Of a stretch of 64,000 nt of DNA, positions 1 to 10,593 are shown in pieces. The stretch comes from an uncultured Bacilli bacterium (lineage in GTDB: Bacteria; Bacillota_I; Bacilli_A; RF39; UBA660). The stretch spans positions 1 through 64,000 of the forward strand of contig CAKOLI010000003.1 in NCBI GenBank assembly GCA_934096265.1. The letters run 5' to 3'. The position numbers and the translations under genes are program-made. Numbering within the stretch: position 1 is the first letter of the stretch; each line of letters begins with the position of its first letter. The notes beneath the pieces were generated by a model. That model was given only the letters and a program-made list of their open reading frames with translations. It was not told the DNA's origin and searched no databases.

Positions 1-30
1 TATTTTATCATCATAACTTAATTTTGCCAT
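1..30 (-). CDS. IS transposase OrfA, N-terminal ten codons only
   Basis: The partial minus-strand frame starts at 30 and reads MAKLSYDDKI, then runs off the left edge. The start is supported by GAGG eight bases upstream and by its position just inside the presumed IS end at 71. IS150-type OrfA proteins commonly begin with this kind of MAKxSxxDK sequence and bind the IS ends through a helix-turn-helix. The catalytic subunit is not in the window. Confidence 0.45.
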   Translation of the reverse strand, partial: MAKLSYDDKI

Positions 31-71
31 ATAAAAACCTCGTTTCTGTTTTGTCCAAGAAACGGGGTTCA
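1..71 (-). mobile_element. End of an IS3-like insertion sequence, cut by the window edge
   Basis: Read on the minus strand from position 71, the sequence begins TGAACCCCGTTTCTTGGACA, resembling the terminal inverted repeat of IS3/IS150-group elements. After a short leader with a GAGG ribosome site, an open frame starts at 30 and reads MAKLSYDDKI, a typical OrfA (helix-turn-helix transposase subunit) start. Bases 36-47 and 58-69 can pair with one G:U, so the end is partly self-complementary. Only 71 bases are visible, so the family is inferred from the end sequence and ten residues. Confidence 0.5.
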
Positions 72-112
72 TATCATTAGTGGGTTTTTTTCTTTCTTTT
101 TTTTGTTTATTG

Positions 113-121
113 TGGTAGAAT
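113..121 (+). promoter_or_regulatory. Extended -10 promoter for the rsmC-like gene
   Basis: TGG followed by TAGAAT (116-121) forms a TGnTATAAT-type extended -10, 25 bases before the chosen TTG start. No good -35 is visible at 17 bases. Confidence 0.45.
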
Positions 122-145
122 AGCATTGGTATTGAGGTGATTTGT

Positions 146-739
146 TTGAGTCATTATTTTATGAATGATAGTAATTTAAAGAGTGATATTAAAATTATTA
201 ATGCTGATATTTTAGGTAAGAGGTATAGTTTTTATACTGATAGTGGGGTATTTTCTAAAGATAAGGCTGATTATGGGACTAAATTTTTGTTAAATACGTT
301 AGTTATCCACAAGGAGTGTGGAAAAATACTTGATTTAGGTTGTGGTTATGGATTAGTTGGTGTTGTTCTTGGTGGTATTTATAAAGATTTTGATATTGAT
401 ATGGTTGATGTTAATGAAAGAGCTGTGATGTTATCTAAAAAAAATATAGAGCTTAATATGGTTAATAATAGTAGGGTGTTTGTTAGTGATGTTTATAGTA
501 ATTTGTCTTCTAAATATGATTATATTATTACTAATCCTCCAATTAGAGCTGGGAAAGAAGTAGTAAAGAGATTTCTATTTGGTAGTTATAATTATCTTAA
601 GGATGATGGAGAATTATGGTTTGTGATGCGTAAGGACCATGGTGTTAAGAGTATGATGGGTATATTAGAGGAATGCTTTAATGTAGAAGTTATAAAAAAA
701 GATAAAGGCTTTTATGTAGTTAGGGCTTTTAAAAAGTAA
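146..739 (+). CDS. RsmC/YbxB-like 16S rRNA (guanine-N2) methyltransferase
   Basis: This is a class I SAM-dependent methyltransferase of 197 residues. The glycine-rich SAM loop LDLGCGYGLVG lies in the first third and the catalytic ITNPPIRAG (NPPY-type) motif in the second half, as in RsmC-family enzymes that make m2G in 16S rRNA. A TTG start at 146 is preferred because GAGGTG lies six bases upstream and it gives the family-typical N-terminus (M)SHYFMNDxNxKSD; the in-frame GTG at 137 overlaps that ribosome site. In many Firmicutes the homologue (ybxB) lies directly before rpoB, as here. The usual rplJ-rplL genes are not upstream in this window; an IS end is. Confidence 0.8.
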   Translation: MSHYFMNDSNLKSDIKIINADILGKRYSFYTDSGVFSKDKADYGTKFLLNTLVIHKECGKILDLGCGYGLVGVVLGGIYKDFDIDMVDVNERAVMLSKKNIELNMVNNSRVFVSDVYSNLSSKYDYIITNPPIRAGKEVVKRFLFGSYNYLKDDGELWFVMRKDHGVKSMMGILEECFNVEVIKKDKGFYVVRAFKK

Positions 740-830
740 TGTTTTTTTAATATATTTTATGGATAGATGCATATATTTTTTAGATAAGGATAAAAAAATG
801 TAAAAAATATTAAAAAGTTTGTCTAATTCG

Positions 831-859
831 TTGACTTATTTACTTTTATTTGATAACAT
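831..859 (+). promoter_or_regulatory. Sigma-A promoter of rpoBC
   Basis: TTGACT (831-836), a spacer of exactly 17, and TAACAT (854-859). It lies 60 bases before the rpoB start in a 180-base non-coding gap. Confidence 0.75.
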
Positions 860-919
860 TATATATTGGTAACGCATCTTTTTGGGCGTGCAAAATTCTG
901 GTATAGGGGTGAAATATTA

Positions 920-3900
920 ATGGCTTACAAAGTTAAAAAAAGCGGTGATTATAGAGAAAGACGTAATTTCTCTATGATTAAAAATTCTTTAGAGCTTTCT
1001 AATCTTCTTGAAGTTCAAAAGGATTCATATCAATTATTTGTGACACAAGGAATTAAAGAAGTGTTTGAAGACTTATTTCCTATTGAAAGTTTTTCTGGTA
1101 GTTTGTCTTTGGAGTTTGGTGATTATGAATTTGATACTCCTAGATATTCTATTAAAGAATGTAAGGACAGACAAATTACTTATGCTGCCCCACTTAAAGT
1201 ACAAGCAAGACTTTTCAATAATGAAACTGGCGAAGTAAAGGAACAAGAAATATTTTTGGGTGAAATTCCTTTAATGACTGAGTCTGGTACTTTTGTTATT
1301 AATGGTGCTGAGAGGGTTGTTGTTTCTCAATTAGTTAGATCTCCAAGTGTTTATTTTTCTAAAGAAGTAGATAAGAATGGTAGACTTAACTTTGCTTCTA
1401 AAGTAATACCTACTCGTGGTACTTGGTTAGAATATGAAACTGATGCTAAAGATGTAATGTATGTTAGAATAGATAGAACTAGAAAGGTAGTATTAACTAC
1501 ACTTCTTAGAGCTTTTGGTTTATCTAGTGATGATGATATTATTTCATTGTTTGGTGAAAGTGATATTTTAAATAATACTTTAGAAAAAGATTCTACTAAG
1601 AATACTGATGAAGCTTTGATAGAAATTTACGAAAAATTAAGACCTGGGGAACCTATTACTCTTGATAGTGCTAAGAATCAATTGATAACAAGATTTTTTG
1701 ATAATTTTAGATATGATTTAGCTAAGGTTGGTAGGTATAAGTTTAATCATAAGTTAAATGTTAAGGATAGACTTTTAGGTTGCGTTTTAGCTGAAGATAT
1801 TATTGTTGATAGTGAAGTTAAGGTAAGTAAAGATACTTTGGTTACTAAGGAAGTTTTAGAAATATTAAAACCATATTTGGATAATGGATATGGTAAATGT
1901 GAAGTTATGATTAATGAAGAATTAGATAGTCATAATGTTGTTCAAATAATTAATGTATATTCTAATGTGGATAAAAATAAGGTAGTTAGAATTATTGGTA
2001 ATGATAATGAGTTGGATTTGAAGACTCTTACTATTTCTGATATATATGCGTCTATTTCTTATTACTTTAATTTGATGGATGGTATTGGTAATTTAGATGA
2101 AATTGACCATTTGGGTAATAGGCGTATTAGGCAAGTTGGAGAACTTCTACAAAATCAATTTAAGGTTGGTATTAGTAGGATGGAGAGAGTTATTAGAGAA
2201 AGAATGACTACTCAAGATATTGAAACTGTTACTCCTAAGACTCTTATTAATATTAGGCCAGTTACTGCAGTTATAAAGGAATTTTTTGGTTCTTCTCAAT
2301 TGTCTCAATTCATGGATCAAACTAATCCAATCGCAGAACTTACCCATAAAAGAAGGTTATCTGCGTTAGGTCCTGGTGGTCTTGCTCGTGATAGGGCTGG
2401 TATGGAAGTACGTGACGTTAATGCTTCTCACTATGGTAGAATTTGTCCTATTGAATCTCCAGAAGGTCAAAATATTGGACTTATTACATCTTTAGCTAGT
2501 TATGCTAAGGTAAATGAATATGGCTTTTTGATGACTCCATATCGTAAGGTAGAGAATAAGAAGTTAACTTCACAAGTTGATTATTTAACTGCGGATGAAG
2601 AAAATGATTATTATATTTCTCAAGCTACTGTTAATGTTGATGATGATATGATGATTGTGGATAAAGAAGTTGCAGGTAGGTATCGTGGTGAAAATGTAAT
2701 TATTCCTGCTGATAAGGTTGATTATATAGATGTTAGTCCTCAACAAGTTGTTTCTATTACAACAAGTTTGATACCTTTCTTGGAACATGATGATGCTACT
2801 CGTGCACTTATGGGTGCGAATATGCAACGTCAAGCATTACCTCTTCTTAAGACTGAAGCTCCTTTAATTGGTACTGGTGTTGAAGCTATTGCCGCTAAAG
2901 ACAGTGGTTCTGTTGTGGTTGCTAAGGCTGATGGTATAGTTGATTATGTCGATAGTAAGAAGATAGTTGTTAAGAATGCTAAGGGTGTTGATGAATATAT
3001 ACTTGCATCTTTTGAAAGAACAAATACTGGTGAATGTTTTAATCATGTTCCTATAGTTAGAGCGGGAGATAAGATTAAGAGAGGTCAAGTTATCGCGGAT
3101 GGTCCAAGTACTGATAAGGGAGAACTTGCTCTTGGTAAGAATATGGTAGTTGCTTTTATGACTTATAATGGTTATAACTTTGAAGATGCTGTTATTCTTA
3201 ATGAAAGGCTTGTTAAAGAGGATGCTTATACTAGTATTAGAATTGATGATTATGAGACACAATGTAGAGATACTAAGTTAGGTCCTGAAGAAATTACTAG
3301 AGATATTCCTAATGTTAGTGAAGAAGCAAGAAAGAATCTTGATGAGAATGGTATTATAAGAATTGGTACTGAAGTTAAGGAAGGGGATATCTTAGTTGGT
3401 AAGGTTACACCTAAAGGGGTAGCAGATTTAACTAGTGAAGAAAAATTATTACATGCTATATTTGGGGAAAAGACTAGGGAAGTTAGAAATTCTTCTTTGG
3501 TTGTACCTCATGGTGGTGATGGTATTGTTCATGATGTTAAGATATTTACTAAGGATGATAATGCTGATTTACAAAGTGGTGTTAGTAAGGTAGTTAGGGT
3601 ATATATTGTACAAAAGAGAAAGATTTCTGTTGGGGATAAGATGGCAGGACGTCATGGTAATAAGGGTTGTATTTCATTAATATTGCCAGAAGAAGATATG
3701 CCATATTTACCAGATGGTAGACCAATAGATATTATGCTTAATCCACAAGGTGTTCCTTCTCGTATGAATATTGGTCAAGTACTTGAATTACATTTAGGTA
3801 TGGCTGCGAAGAAGCTTGGCGTGCATGTTGCGACACCAGTGCTTGATGGTGCTAAGAGAGAAGATATTGATGCTATGTTGAAAGAAGCAGGTATGGATCC

Positions 3901-4537
3901 TGACGGCAAGACTGTTCTTTATGATGGACGTACTGGGGAACCTTTTGATAATAGAATTAGTGTTGGTGTTATGTATATGATTAAGTTGCATCACATGGTT
4001 GATGATAAGTTACATGCAAGAGCAACTGGTCCATATTCTGTTGTAACTCAACAACCTCTTGGTGGTAAAGCTCAATTTGGTGGACAAAGATTTGGGGAAA
4101 TGGAAGTTTGGGCATTATATGCTTATGGTGCTGCGCATGTTTTACAAGAAATACTTACTGTTAAATCAGATGATGTTCTTGGTAGGGTTAAAGTATATGA
4201 AGCTTTAGTTAAGGGTAATCCGTTACCTCAACCTGGTATACCAGAATCATTTAGAGTTTTAATTAAAGAGTTCCAAGCTTTGGGTCTTGATATATCTGTT
4301 ATTAATGAAGATAATGAGGAAGTAGAATTTAAGGAATTAGAATCTGAAGAAAATAATGATGGTCTTGTTTCTATTGAAGAAGTTAATACTAATTTAAAGA
4401 GTGAAATGCTTAATGATTTTGGTGAGACTATTGATTTATCTTCGGATGATGAAGATGTTGATTTGTATGATGAAGATGAAGAAGATATAGATGATGATTA
4501 TGATTTAGAAATGGATGATTTTGGAGGTGAAGAATAA
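920..4537 (+). CDS. rpoB: DNA-directed RNA polymerase subunit beta
   Basis: This is the beta subunit of RNA polymerase, 1205 residues from the ATG at 920. That start follows AGGGGTG by eight bases and gives the canonical [17 protein letters not shown] start; the frame stays open further upstream but has no ribosome site. Hallmarks include the rifampicin-cluster segment [16 protein letters not shown] with [13 protein letters not shown] following, the [18 protein letters not shown] block, and the [12 protein letters not shown] block. The C-terminus carries a long, strongly acidic tail (Asp/Glu runs over the last ~35 residues). The stop codon overlaps the rpoC start as TAATG, so the two are translationally coupled. 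Confidence 0.98.
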   Translation: MAYKVKKSGDYRERRNFSMIKNSLELSNLLEVQKDSYQLFVTQGIKEVFEDLFPIESFSGSLSLEFGDYEFDTPRYSIKECKDRQITYAAPLKVQARLFNNETGEVKEQEIFLGEIPLMTESGTFVINGAERVVVSQLVRSPSVYFSKEVDKNGRLNFASKVIPTRGTWLEYETDAKDVMYVRIDRTRKVVLTTLLRAFGLSSDDDIISLFGESDILNNTLEKDSTKNTDEALIEIYEKLRPGEPITLDSAKNQLITRFFDNFRYDLAKVGRYKFNHKLNVKDRLLGCVLAEDIIVDSEVKVSKDTLVTKEVLEILKPYLDNGYGKCEVMINEELDSHNVVQIINVYSNVDKNKVVRIIGNDNELDLKTLTISDIYASISYYFNLMDGIGNLDEIDHLGNRRIRQVGELLQNQFKVGISRMERVIRERMTTQDIETVTPKTLINIRPVTAVIKEFFGSSQLSQFMDQTNPIAELTHKRRLSALGPGGLARDRAGMEVRDVNASHYGRICPIESPEGQNIGLITSLASYAKVNEYGFLMTPYRKVENKKLTSQVDYLTADEENDYYISQATVNVDDDMMIVDKEVAGRYRGENVIIPADKVDYIDVSPQQVVSITTSLIPFLEHDDATRALMGANMQRQALPLLKTEAPLIGTGVEAIAAKDSGSVVVAKADGIVDYVDSKKIVVKNAKGVDEYILASFERTNTGECFNHVPIVRAGDKIKRGQVIADGPSTDKGELALGKNMVVAFMTYNGYNFEDAVILNERLVKEDAYTSIRIDDYETQCRDTKLGPEEITRDIPNVSEEARKNLDENGIIRIGTEVKEGDILVGKVTPKGVADLTSEEKLLHAIFGEKTREVRNSSLVVPHGGDGIVHDVKIFTKDDNADLQSGVSKVVRVYIVQKRKISVGDKMAGRHGNKGCISLILPEEDMPYLPDGRPIDIMLNPQGVPSRMNIGQVLELHLGMAAKKLGVHVATPVLDGAKREDIDAMLKEAGMDPDGKTVLYDGRTGEPFDNRISVGVMYMIKLHHMVDDKLHARATGPYSVVTQQPLGGKAQFGGQRFGEMEVWALYAYGAAHVLQEILTVKSDDVLGRVKVYEALVKGNPLPQPGIPESFRVLIKEFQALGLDISVINEDNEEVEFKELESEENNDGLVSIEEVNTNLKSEMLNDFGETIDLSSDDEDVDLYDEDEEDIDDDYDLEMDDFGGEE

Positions 4538-7500
4538 TGTTAGAAGCTAATAAGTTTAAAGCATTAAAGATTGCTATTGCTTCACCAGAAAAAATTCGTT
4601 CTTGGAGTTATGGCGAAGTAAAGAAGCCAGAAACAATTAATTATCGTACTTTGAAGCCTGAGAGAGATGGATTGTTTTGTGAAAAGATATTTGGTCCTAC
4701 TAGGGATTTTGAATGTTCTTGTGGTAAGTATAAAAGGCTTAGATATAAGAATATTGTATGTGATAGATGTGGAGTAGAAGTAACTAGTTCTAAGGTAAGA
4801 AGAGAAAGAATGGGACATATTGAGCTAGCTACTCCAGTTAGTCATATTTGGTATGTAAAGGGTATTCCATCTTATATTGGTCTTTGTTTGGATATGTCTC
4901 CTAGAGATTTGGAAGAAGTTATATACTTTGTTTCATATGTTGTGTTAGATGCTGGTAATACGCCTCTTGTTAAGAAACAAACACTTTCTGATAAGGAATA
5001 TAGAGCTTATTATGAAAAGTATGGTAACTCATTTAGAGTTGGTATGGGGGCCGCTGCTATTAAGGAATTACTTGCGGATGTTGATATTGCTAAGGAAAGA
5101 GATGAGCTTGCTAAGGAATTAGAAACTGCACAAGGTCAAAAGAGAGTTAGGTTAGTAAAGAGATTAGATGCTATTAATGCTTTTTATACATCTGGTAATA
5201 AACCTGAATGGATGATATTGGAAGCTCTTCCTGTTATTCCTCCTGAACTTAGACCTATGATTCAACTTGACGGTGGTAGGTTTGCTACTTCTGATTTAAA
5301 TGATTTATATAGAAGAGTTATAAATAGAAATAATCGTTTGAAGAGATTGATTGAGCTTGGTGCGCCTTCTATTATTATTCAAAATGAAAAAAGAATGCTT
5401 CAAGAAGCAGTAGATGCTTTGTTTGATAATGGTAGACGTGGTAGAAATGTTACTGGTGCTGGTAATAGGCCTTTGAAGTCACTTTCTAGTATGTTAAAGG
5501 GTAAGCAAGGTAGATTTAGACAAAACTTGCTTGGTAAGAGAGTTGACTATTCTGGTCGTTCTGTTATCGTAGTTGGTCCAGATTTAAAGATGTATCAATG
5601 TGGTATTCCTAAGGAGATGGCTATTGAATTGTTTAAGCCTCATGTTATTAATGGCCTTGTTAAGAGAGAACTTGCTAATAATATTAAATCCGCTAAAAAG
5701 ATGATTGATATGCAAGATCCTAAGGTGTGGGACGTGGTAGAAGATGTTATTAAAGAACATCCTGTTATGTTAAACCGTGCACCTACTTTGCATAGGCTTG
5801 GTATTCAAGCGTTTGAACCTAAGCTTATTTCTGGTAGAGCAATTCGCTTGCATCCACTTGTTACAACAGCATTTAATGCAGACTTTGATGGTGACCAAAT
5901 GGCGGTACATATTCCTTTATCTGAAGAAGCTAAAGCGGAAGCTCGTATTCTTATGCTTGGTTCTAATAATATTTTGAGTCCTAAGGATGGTAAGCCTATT
6001 GTTACGCCTTCTCAAGATATGATTTTGGGTAATTATTATATTACTACTGAAAAGCCTGGTATTGAAGGTGAAGGTAGGGTATTTAAGAATACTAATGAAG
6101 CTTTAATGGCGTATAATAGGAGAGAAATTACTTTACATGCAAGGATTGCTGTTCCTGTTAATTCATTTAAGTATAAAGTATTTACTGAAAGTCAAAAGGA
6201 TAAGTATTTAGTTACTACTGTAGGTAAGATAATATTTAATGAAATTCTTCCTGATTCATTTCCTTATTTGAATGAGCCTACAGATGCTAATATTGAAGGC
6301 ATTACTCCTAATAAGTATTTCATTGCTTATGGGGAAAATATTCCTGAAGTGATTAAGCAGATGCCTATTGCAAATTCTTTTGCTAAGGGTACATTAGAAA
6401 AGATTATTGCTCAAATGTTTAAAAGATATAAGACTACTGAGACATCTATTATGCTAGATAAGCTTAAGGATTTAGGATTTAAGTATTCTACTTTAGCGGG
6501 TATTACTATATCTGCATATGATGTTGTTACTAGTAAGAATAAAGATAAGATTATAGAAGAATCTCAAGCTGAAGTTAATAAGATTAATAAGCAATATAAT
6601 AGAGGTTTGATTACTGAGAAAGAAAGATTTGATTTAGTTATTGATGTATGGACTAGAGCTAAGGATACTATTCAAAAAGAATTGCAACAATATGCTGATG
6701 AGTATAAGGATAATCCAATATTTATCATGATGAATTCTAAGGCTCGTGGATCTATTTCTAACTTTACTCAACTTGCTGGTATGCGTGGTATAATGCAAAA
6801 GCCTAATGGGGAACCAGTTGAAATTCCGATTGTATCTTCATTTAAAGATGGGCTTTCAGTATCTGAATTCTTCTTATCTACTCATGGTGCTCGTAAGGGT
6901 AGTGCGGATACAGCATTAAAGACTGCTGACTCTGGTTATATGACTAGACGTTTGGTTGATGTTGCACAAGATTTGATTGTAAAAGAGGAAGATTGTGGTA
7001 CAATTAATGGTGTTGTTGTACGTGCGTTTACTGATGAAAAAGCTGGTGTTATTGAGTCTTTATATGATAGAATTGTTGGTAGATATACTAATAAGAAGGT
7101 TGTTCATCCTGAAACTAAGGCTGTTATTATTGATAAGAATGAGCTTATTACTGAGCAAATTGCTGATAAGATAGTTAAAGCAGGTATTACAGAAGTTGAA
7201 ATTAGAACTGTGCTTACTTGTAAGACAGAGCATGGTATTTGTAAGCATTGTTATGGTATTAATCTTGCTACTGGTAATATGGTTGAGGTAGGAGAAGCTG
7301 TTGGTATAATGGCCGCTCAAGCAATTGGGGAACCTGGTACTCAGCTTACTATGAGGACATTCCATACTGGTGGTGTAGCTGGTGCTGATATTACTCAAGG
7401 GTTACCTCGTGTTGAAGAATTGTTTGAAGCACGTAATCCTAAAGGTAAGGCTACTATTGCTGAGGTTGATGGTGTAGTTAGTAAGATTGAAGAGGTTAAT

Positions 7501-8163
7501 GGTAAGTTTAAGGTTTCTATTAAGAATGCTAATGAAGTTAGAGAACATGTGACTTTGTATGGTGCTAAGCTTAGAGTTGAAAAGGGCGATAAGATAGAAG
7601 CTGGAGAAAGGATTACTGAAGGTAGTATTGCTCCTAAGGAATTACTTGCGGTTACTGACCCTAATACTGTTCAACAATATATTTTGAAAGAAGTACAAAA
7701 GGTATATCGTTCACAAGGTGTTGATATTAATGATAAGCACGTTGAACTTATTGCTAGAAGAATGATTTCTAAGATAAGGATTATTGATGCTGGTGATACT
7801 AAGTTACTTCCTGGTATTACTGTTTCTATAAACGAATTTACAAGGGGTAATAAGGATGTTATTATGGCGGGTAAAAAGCCTGCTCAAGGTAGACCTATTT
7901 TACTTGGTATTACTAAAGCTTCTTTGGAAACTGATTCGTTCTTATCTGCTGCATCATTCCAAGAAACTACTAGAATACTTACAGAAGCGTCTGTTAAGGG
8001 TAAGGTTGATGAATTACATGGTCTTAAGGAAAATGTAATTATTGGTAAGCTTATTCCTGCAGGTACTGGTGCTAAGGAATATACTGATGTTGAATATTCT
8101 TTAGAGAAAGAGTATTTATCTGATGATGCTAGTGAAGTATTGGAAGATGAATTTATGGACTAA
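4537..8163 (+). CDS. rpoC: DNA-directed RNA polymerase subunit beta'
   Basis: This is the beta' subunit, 1208 residues. The N-terminal zinc site is present (CSCGKYKR near residue 60, then CDRCG). The catalytic Mg-binding NADFDGDQM begins at residue 447. The bridge-helix/trigger-loop region ([22 protein letters not shown]) and the second Cys cluster ([13 protein letters not shown]) are intact. The start overlaps the rpoB stop by one base and has GGAGGTG just upstream. The gene ends in an intrinsic terminator, closing a ybxB-rpoB-rpoC transcription unit. No intein or insertion is seen. Confidence 0.98.
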   Translation: MLEANKFKALKIAIASPEKIRSWSYGEVKKPETINYRTLKPERDGLFCEKIFGPTRDFECSCGKYKRLRYKNIVCDRCGVEVTSSKVRRERMGHIELATPVSHIWYVKGIPSYIGLCLDMSPRDLEEVIYFVSYVVLDAGNTPLVKKQTLSDKEYRAYYEKYGNSFRVGMGAAAIKELLADVDIAKERDELAKELETAQGQKRVRLVKRLDAINAFYTSGNKPEWMILEALPVIPPELRPMIQLDGGRFATSDLNDLYRRVINRNNRLKRLIELGAPSIIIQNEKRMLQEAVDALFDNGRRGRNVTGAGNRPLKSLSSMLKGKQGRFRQNLLGKRVDYSGRSVIVVGPDLKMYQCGIPKEMAIELFKPHVINGLVKRELANNIKSAKKMIDMQDPKVWDVVEDVIKEHPVMLNRAPTLHRLGIQAFEPKLISGRAIRLHPLVTTAFNADFDGDQMAVHIPLSEEAKAEARILMLGSNNILSPKDGKPIVTPSQDMILGNYYITTEKPGIEGEGRVFKNTNEALMAYNRREITLHARIAVPVNSFKYKVFTESQKDKYLVTTVGKIIFNEILPDSFPYLNEPTDANIEGITPNKYFIAYGENIPEVIKQMPIANSFAKGTLEKIIAQMFKRYKTTETSIMLDKLKDLGFKYSTLAGITISAYDVVTSKNKDKIIEESQAEVNKINKQYNRGLITEKERFDLVIDVWTRAKDTIQKELQQYADEYKDNPIFIMMNSKARGSISNFTQLAGMRGIMQKPNGEPVEIPIVSSFKDGLSVSEFFLSTHGARKGSADTALKTADSGYMTRRLVDVAQDLIVKEEDCGTINGVVVRAFTDEKAGVIESLYDRIVGRYTNKKVVHPETKAVIIDKNELITEQIADKIVKAGITEVEIRTVLTCKTEHGICKHCYGINLATGNMVEVGEAVGIMAAQAIGEPGTQLTMRTFHTGGVAGADITQGLPRVEELFEARNPKGKATIAEVDGVVSKIEEVNGKFKVSIKNANEVREHVTLYGAKLRVEKGDKIEAGERITEGSIAPKELLAVTDPNTVQQYILKEVQKVYRSQGVDINDKHVELIARRMISKIRIIDAGDTKLLPGITVSINEFTRGNKDVIMAGKKPAQGRPILLGITKASLETDSFLSAASFQETTRILTEASVKGKVDELHGLKENVIIGKLIPAGTGAKEYTDVEYSLEKEYLSDDASEVLEDEFMD

Positions 8164-8187
8164 AACACTTTAATTAGTGTTTTTTTC
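8163..8187 (+). terminator. Intrinsic terminator after rpoC
   Basis: AAACACT pairs with AGTGTTT around a short AT loop and is followed by a run of T, starting at the rpoC stop codon. Confidence 0.75.
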
Positions 8188-8208
8188 TTTATGTATTATT
8201 ATTTTAAC

Positions 8209-8237
8209 TGGACATTGTTAATGATATTTAGTATAAT
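8209..8237 (+). promoter_or_regulatory. Promoter of the 8274-9304 pair
   Basis: TGGACA (8209-8214), a 17-base spacer, and a perfect TATAAT (8232-8237), 37 bases before the next start codon. Confidence 0.7.
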
Positions 8238-8273
8238 TATTTTATGTATAAGTTTTGTTAGAAAGGTGAAATT

Positions 8274-8798
8274 ATGGTTAAGAATGATAGGGTTATACCT
8301 AGAAGAAATTATGTTTTGTTAGGGATTATTTTGTTATGTAGCTTTTTTGTTATGTATTATTTTACTTTATGGTATCATGAGTATAGTGATGATAAGTTAA
8401 ATAGGCCTATATTGAATGAGAGTTTGTTTGAGATAAAGCATAATGAGTTAAATAGTTATGTTCTTGAGAATAGTCAGGCGGTTATTTATGTTTCTTTAGT
8501 TGGAGATAAAGATACTAGAGATTTTGAAGTTTTGTTTCTTAATTTGATTGATAACTATAATTTGATTGATAAGATAGTATATTTTAATTTGAGTGATGTT
8601 GTTAATGATGAAAATATAGTTGATTATCTTAAAGATAGTTATAGTGTTAATGGCATTAATTTTGTGAATAATACTCCATGTTTGTTAATTTTTAAGGATA
8701 CTAAGTTAGTTGATATATATTTGATTAAGGATAATAATTATAGTATTAATAGGGTGGAGAATTATTTGAAGGTTATGGATGTGATTGAGGTATTATGA
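8274..8798 (+). CDS. Membrane-anchored thioredoxin-fold-like protein without CxxC
   Basis: The protein has 174 residues. A basic N-terminus is followed by one transmembrane segment (residues ~14-34), then an extracytoplasmic domain. That domain has the outline of a thioredoxin fold: a beta strand (AVIYVSLVG), a long helix region, and a TPCLLIF segment where thioredoxins carry the cis-proline. The active-site CxxC is missing, so a redox role is doubtful; it may be a structural or binding domain. AAAGGTG precedes the start. The stop overlaps the trmL start by four bases (ATGA), so the two are co-translated. The family is not recognised with certainty. Confidence 0.55.
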   Translation: MVKNDRVIPRRNYVLLGIILLCSFFVMYYFTLWYHEYSDDKLNRPILNESLFEIKHNELNSYVLENSQAVIYVSLVGDKDTRDFEVLFLNLIDNYNLIDKIVYFNLSDVVNDENIVDYLKDSYSVNGINFVNNTPCLLIFKDTKLVDIYLIKDNNYSINRVENYLKVMDVIEVL

Positions 8799-9304
8799 TA
8801 AATATTGTGCTTTATGAGCCTGAGATACCTACTAATACTGGGAATATTATGCGTACTTGTATTGCTATAGGTGCTAAGCTTCATTTGATTGAGCCTCTTG
8901 GTTTTAGGCTTGATGAGAAGAGTATTAGGAGGAGTGGGGCTAATTATATAGATAGTTTGGACTATGAAGTTTATGATGATTATGATGATTTTTTAAGTAA
9001 GAATAGTGGGGAGTTTTATTATTTTACTAGGTATGGTAGAAAGCCTCATACTTCTTTTGATTATAGTGATAGTAGTAAGAATATTTATTTGATATTTGGT
9101 AAGGAAAGTACTGGTATTCCTAAGGGTATTCTTAAGAATAATTTAGATAGGTGTATGAGAATACCGATGAGTGATAAGGTAAGGAGTCTTAATTTATCTA
9201 ATTGTGTTGCGATTGTCGCTTATGAGGTATTAAGGCAACAGGATTATAATGATTTACTTAGAAGTGAGCCTTTTAAGGGAGAGGATTATTTGGAAAGGGA
9301 ATAA
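8795..9304 (+). CDS. trmL: tRNA (cytidine/uridine-34 2'-O)-methyltransferase, SPOUT family
   Basis: This is a small SPOUT-class methyltransferase of 169 residues that 2'-O-methylates the wobble base of certain leucine tRNAs. The sequence shows the family's start (INIVLYEPEIPTNTGNIMRT), the FGKESTGIPKG segment that forms part of the knotted SAM site, and the C-terminal RSLNLSNCVAIVAYEVLRQ motif. Its length matches TrmL (about 155-170). It overlaps the preceding gene by four bases. Confidence 0.93.
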   Translation: MINIVLYEPEIPTNTGNIMRTCIAIGAKLHLIEPLGFRLDEKSIRRSGANYIDSLDYEVYDDYDDFLSKNSGEFYYFTRYGRKPHTSFDYSDSSKNIYLIFGKESTGIPKGILKNNLDRCMRIPMSDKVRSLNLSNCVAIVAYEVLRQQDYNDLLRSEPFKGEDYLERE

Positions 9305-9308
9305 AAAA

Positions 9309-9323
9309 ACTGCGTTATGCAGT
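9309..9323 (-). terminator. Terminator for the converging minus-strand gene
   Basis: ACTGC and GCAGT form a five-base stem around GTTAT. Read on the minus strand it is followed by a T run (the A run at 9303-9308 on the plus strand). It may work weakly in both directions between trmL and the thioredoxin gene. Confidence 0.55.
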
Positions 9324-9334
9324 ATTTATTCTTT

Positions 9335-9772
9335 TTATTTTATGTAATTATTTACTTTAAGTTTTTCTATGATTTTTTCGGTACTAGCGTTACCACTTAT
9401 ACGGTTTGCTTTAGATGTTTCTTCTCCGTTTGTTATGAAGACGGTGGTAGGGGTACCTGAATAATATATTAGGTTTCCAAAGGCACTGCTTTCATCTGCG
9501 GTGAAGCTATCTATTTCAACATAATATATGTTTATTTTGTAGTCGTTTGCTATTTTTTTAATTTTAGGCATGTATAGGCTACAGTAACGGCAGACAGATT
9601 TTGATATTACTAATACGAAGCTATCGTCATTTTCTATTTTGTTAAATAGTTCTGAGTATGATAATTTAGTGGTATAGCTTTTTGTTAGTAAGTTATATGT
9701 TATTACGGTAATTATACTTAGTGCTATTAAAGATATTATTGTAATTAGTATTATTTTATTTTTTTTCTTCAT
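9335..9772 (-). CDS. Membrane-anchored thioredoxin-like protein with CxxC
   Basis: The protein has 145 residues: an N-terminal transmembrane helix (residues ~6-28), then a thioredoxin fold. The redox motif is visible as VCRYCSLYMPK, and the cis-proline loop as YSGTPTTVFI. It is expected to act outside the membrane on disulfides. The neighbouring pilus locus encodes very cysteine-rich secreted proteins, so a link to their folding is plausible but only inferred. The gene lies on the opposite strand to its neighbours, with its own promoter facing away from the pilus locus. Confidence 0.75.
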   Translation of the reverse strand: MKKKNKIILITIISLIALSIITVITYNLLTKSYTTKLSYSELFNKIENDDSFVLVISKSVCRYCSLYMPKIKKIANDYKINIYYVEIDSFTADESSAFGNLIYYSGTPTTVFITNGEETSKANRISGNASTEKIIEKLKVNNYIK

Positions 9773-9792
9773 TTTTTATACACCTCTTATTA

Positions 9793-9821
9793 ATAATATC
9801 ATTATTTTCCATAAAAAGCAA
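9793..9821 (-). promoter_or_regulatory. Promoter of the CxxC thioredoxin gene
   Basis: On the minus strand, TTGCTT (9816-9821), 17 bases, then TGA-TATTAT (-10 at 9793-9798, extended). It is divergent from the pilus-locus promoter. Confidence 0.55.
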
Positions 9822-9838
9822 AAAAAATGTTTATTTTT

Positions 9839-9867
9839 TTGTAAATTCATGGTATATTAGTTATAAG
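9839..9867 (+). promoter_or_regulatory. Promoter of the pilus locus
   Basis: TTGTAA (9839-9844), 17 bases, TATAAG (9862-9867), followed by GCGAGGTG upstream of the ATG at 9900. Confidence 0.6.
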
Positions 9868-9899
9868 AATAATTAACGATAGCGAGGTGTCTATAGAGT

Positions 9900-10592
9900 A
9901 TGAAGATAAGTAGATATGTTATTTGTGCTGTTTTTTTGTTTATTTTATATGTTTTTGATGTTAATGCCAGCTGTAGTGATTCTACTTTAAAAGCTCTTAA
10001 GGGGAAGGCTTCTTCTGTTAAAGTTACTTATCAATATAATGAAGAATATGAGAAGTTAGATTATCCTGTGTTTGGTAGTTTTAATTTATATATTACGGGG
10101 CTTTCTGATGATGTTTATGCATATGATTATGAATCACTTACTAATTATTATGCAATGGACGCTAAAGATGGTGTTGTTACTGTTAAAGATGTTAATGGTG
10201 GAGATAGAAAGATTTATATTATGTCTAATAATAAGGATTGTAAAGGTAAGCTTATTGATACTGTTGTTGTTAATGTTCCTAAATTTAATTATTATGCTGT
10301 TTCTAAGTATTGTGTTGATATTGATAGTAAGGAATTTGTTTATTGTGATAAATGGTATCAAGCTAGTATTAATAAGAATACTTTTTTAAAGGAATTAGAA
10401 ATATATAAAGCTAAGAAGGCAAATAGTAGTGATAAACCAGTTAAGCCTAGTGATAATAATAATACTGATAATACTAATAATGCTATAAAGTTATTTTTTA
10501 AAAATCATTATATTGAGTTTACTGGTGGTGTTGTGGCAGTTGTTTTAGTTTTAATATATTTTATTTCTAGGAAGAAAAGGGGAGATTTGTAG
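9900..10592 (+). CDS. Secreted, C-terminally membrane-anchored protein of the pilus locus
   Basis: The protein has 230 residues: a signal peptide (residues 1-23, ending VNA), an extracellular region with several cysteines, a low-complexity Asn/Thr/Asp linker, then a transmembrane helix and RKK stop-transfer tail. This is the architecture of a surface protein held in the membrane by its C-terminus; no LPxTG is seen. It is the first gene of the Tad-type locus and lies one base from the next gene, so it is probably a surface or assembly component. I do not recognise the family. Confidence 0.6.
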   Translation: MKISRYVICAVFLFILYVFDVNASCSDSTLKALKGKASSVKVTYQYNEEYEKLDYPVFGSFNLYITGLSDDVYAYDYESLTNYYAMDAKDGVVTVKDVNGGDRKIYIMSNNKDCKGKLIDTVVVNVPKFNYYAVSKYCVDIDSKEFVYCDKWYQASINKNTFLKELEIYKAKKANSSDKPVKPSDNNNTDNTNNAIKLFFKNHYIEFTGGVVAVVLVLIYFISRKKRGDL

Positions 10593-10593
10593 T

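Noticed and set aside
2147..3994. Minus-strand open frames inside rpoB (also in rpoC, addA and tsaD)
   Set aside because: They are antisense to intact, well-known genes, have Ile/Asn/Ser-rich translations with no motifs, and lack ribosome sites.
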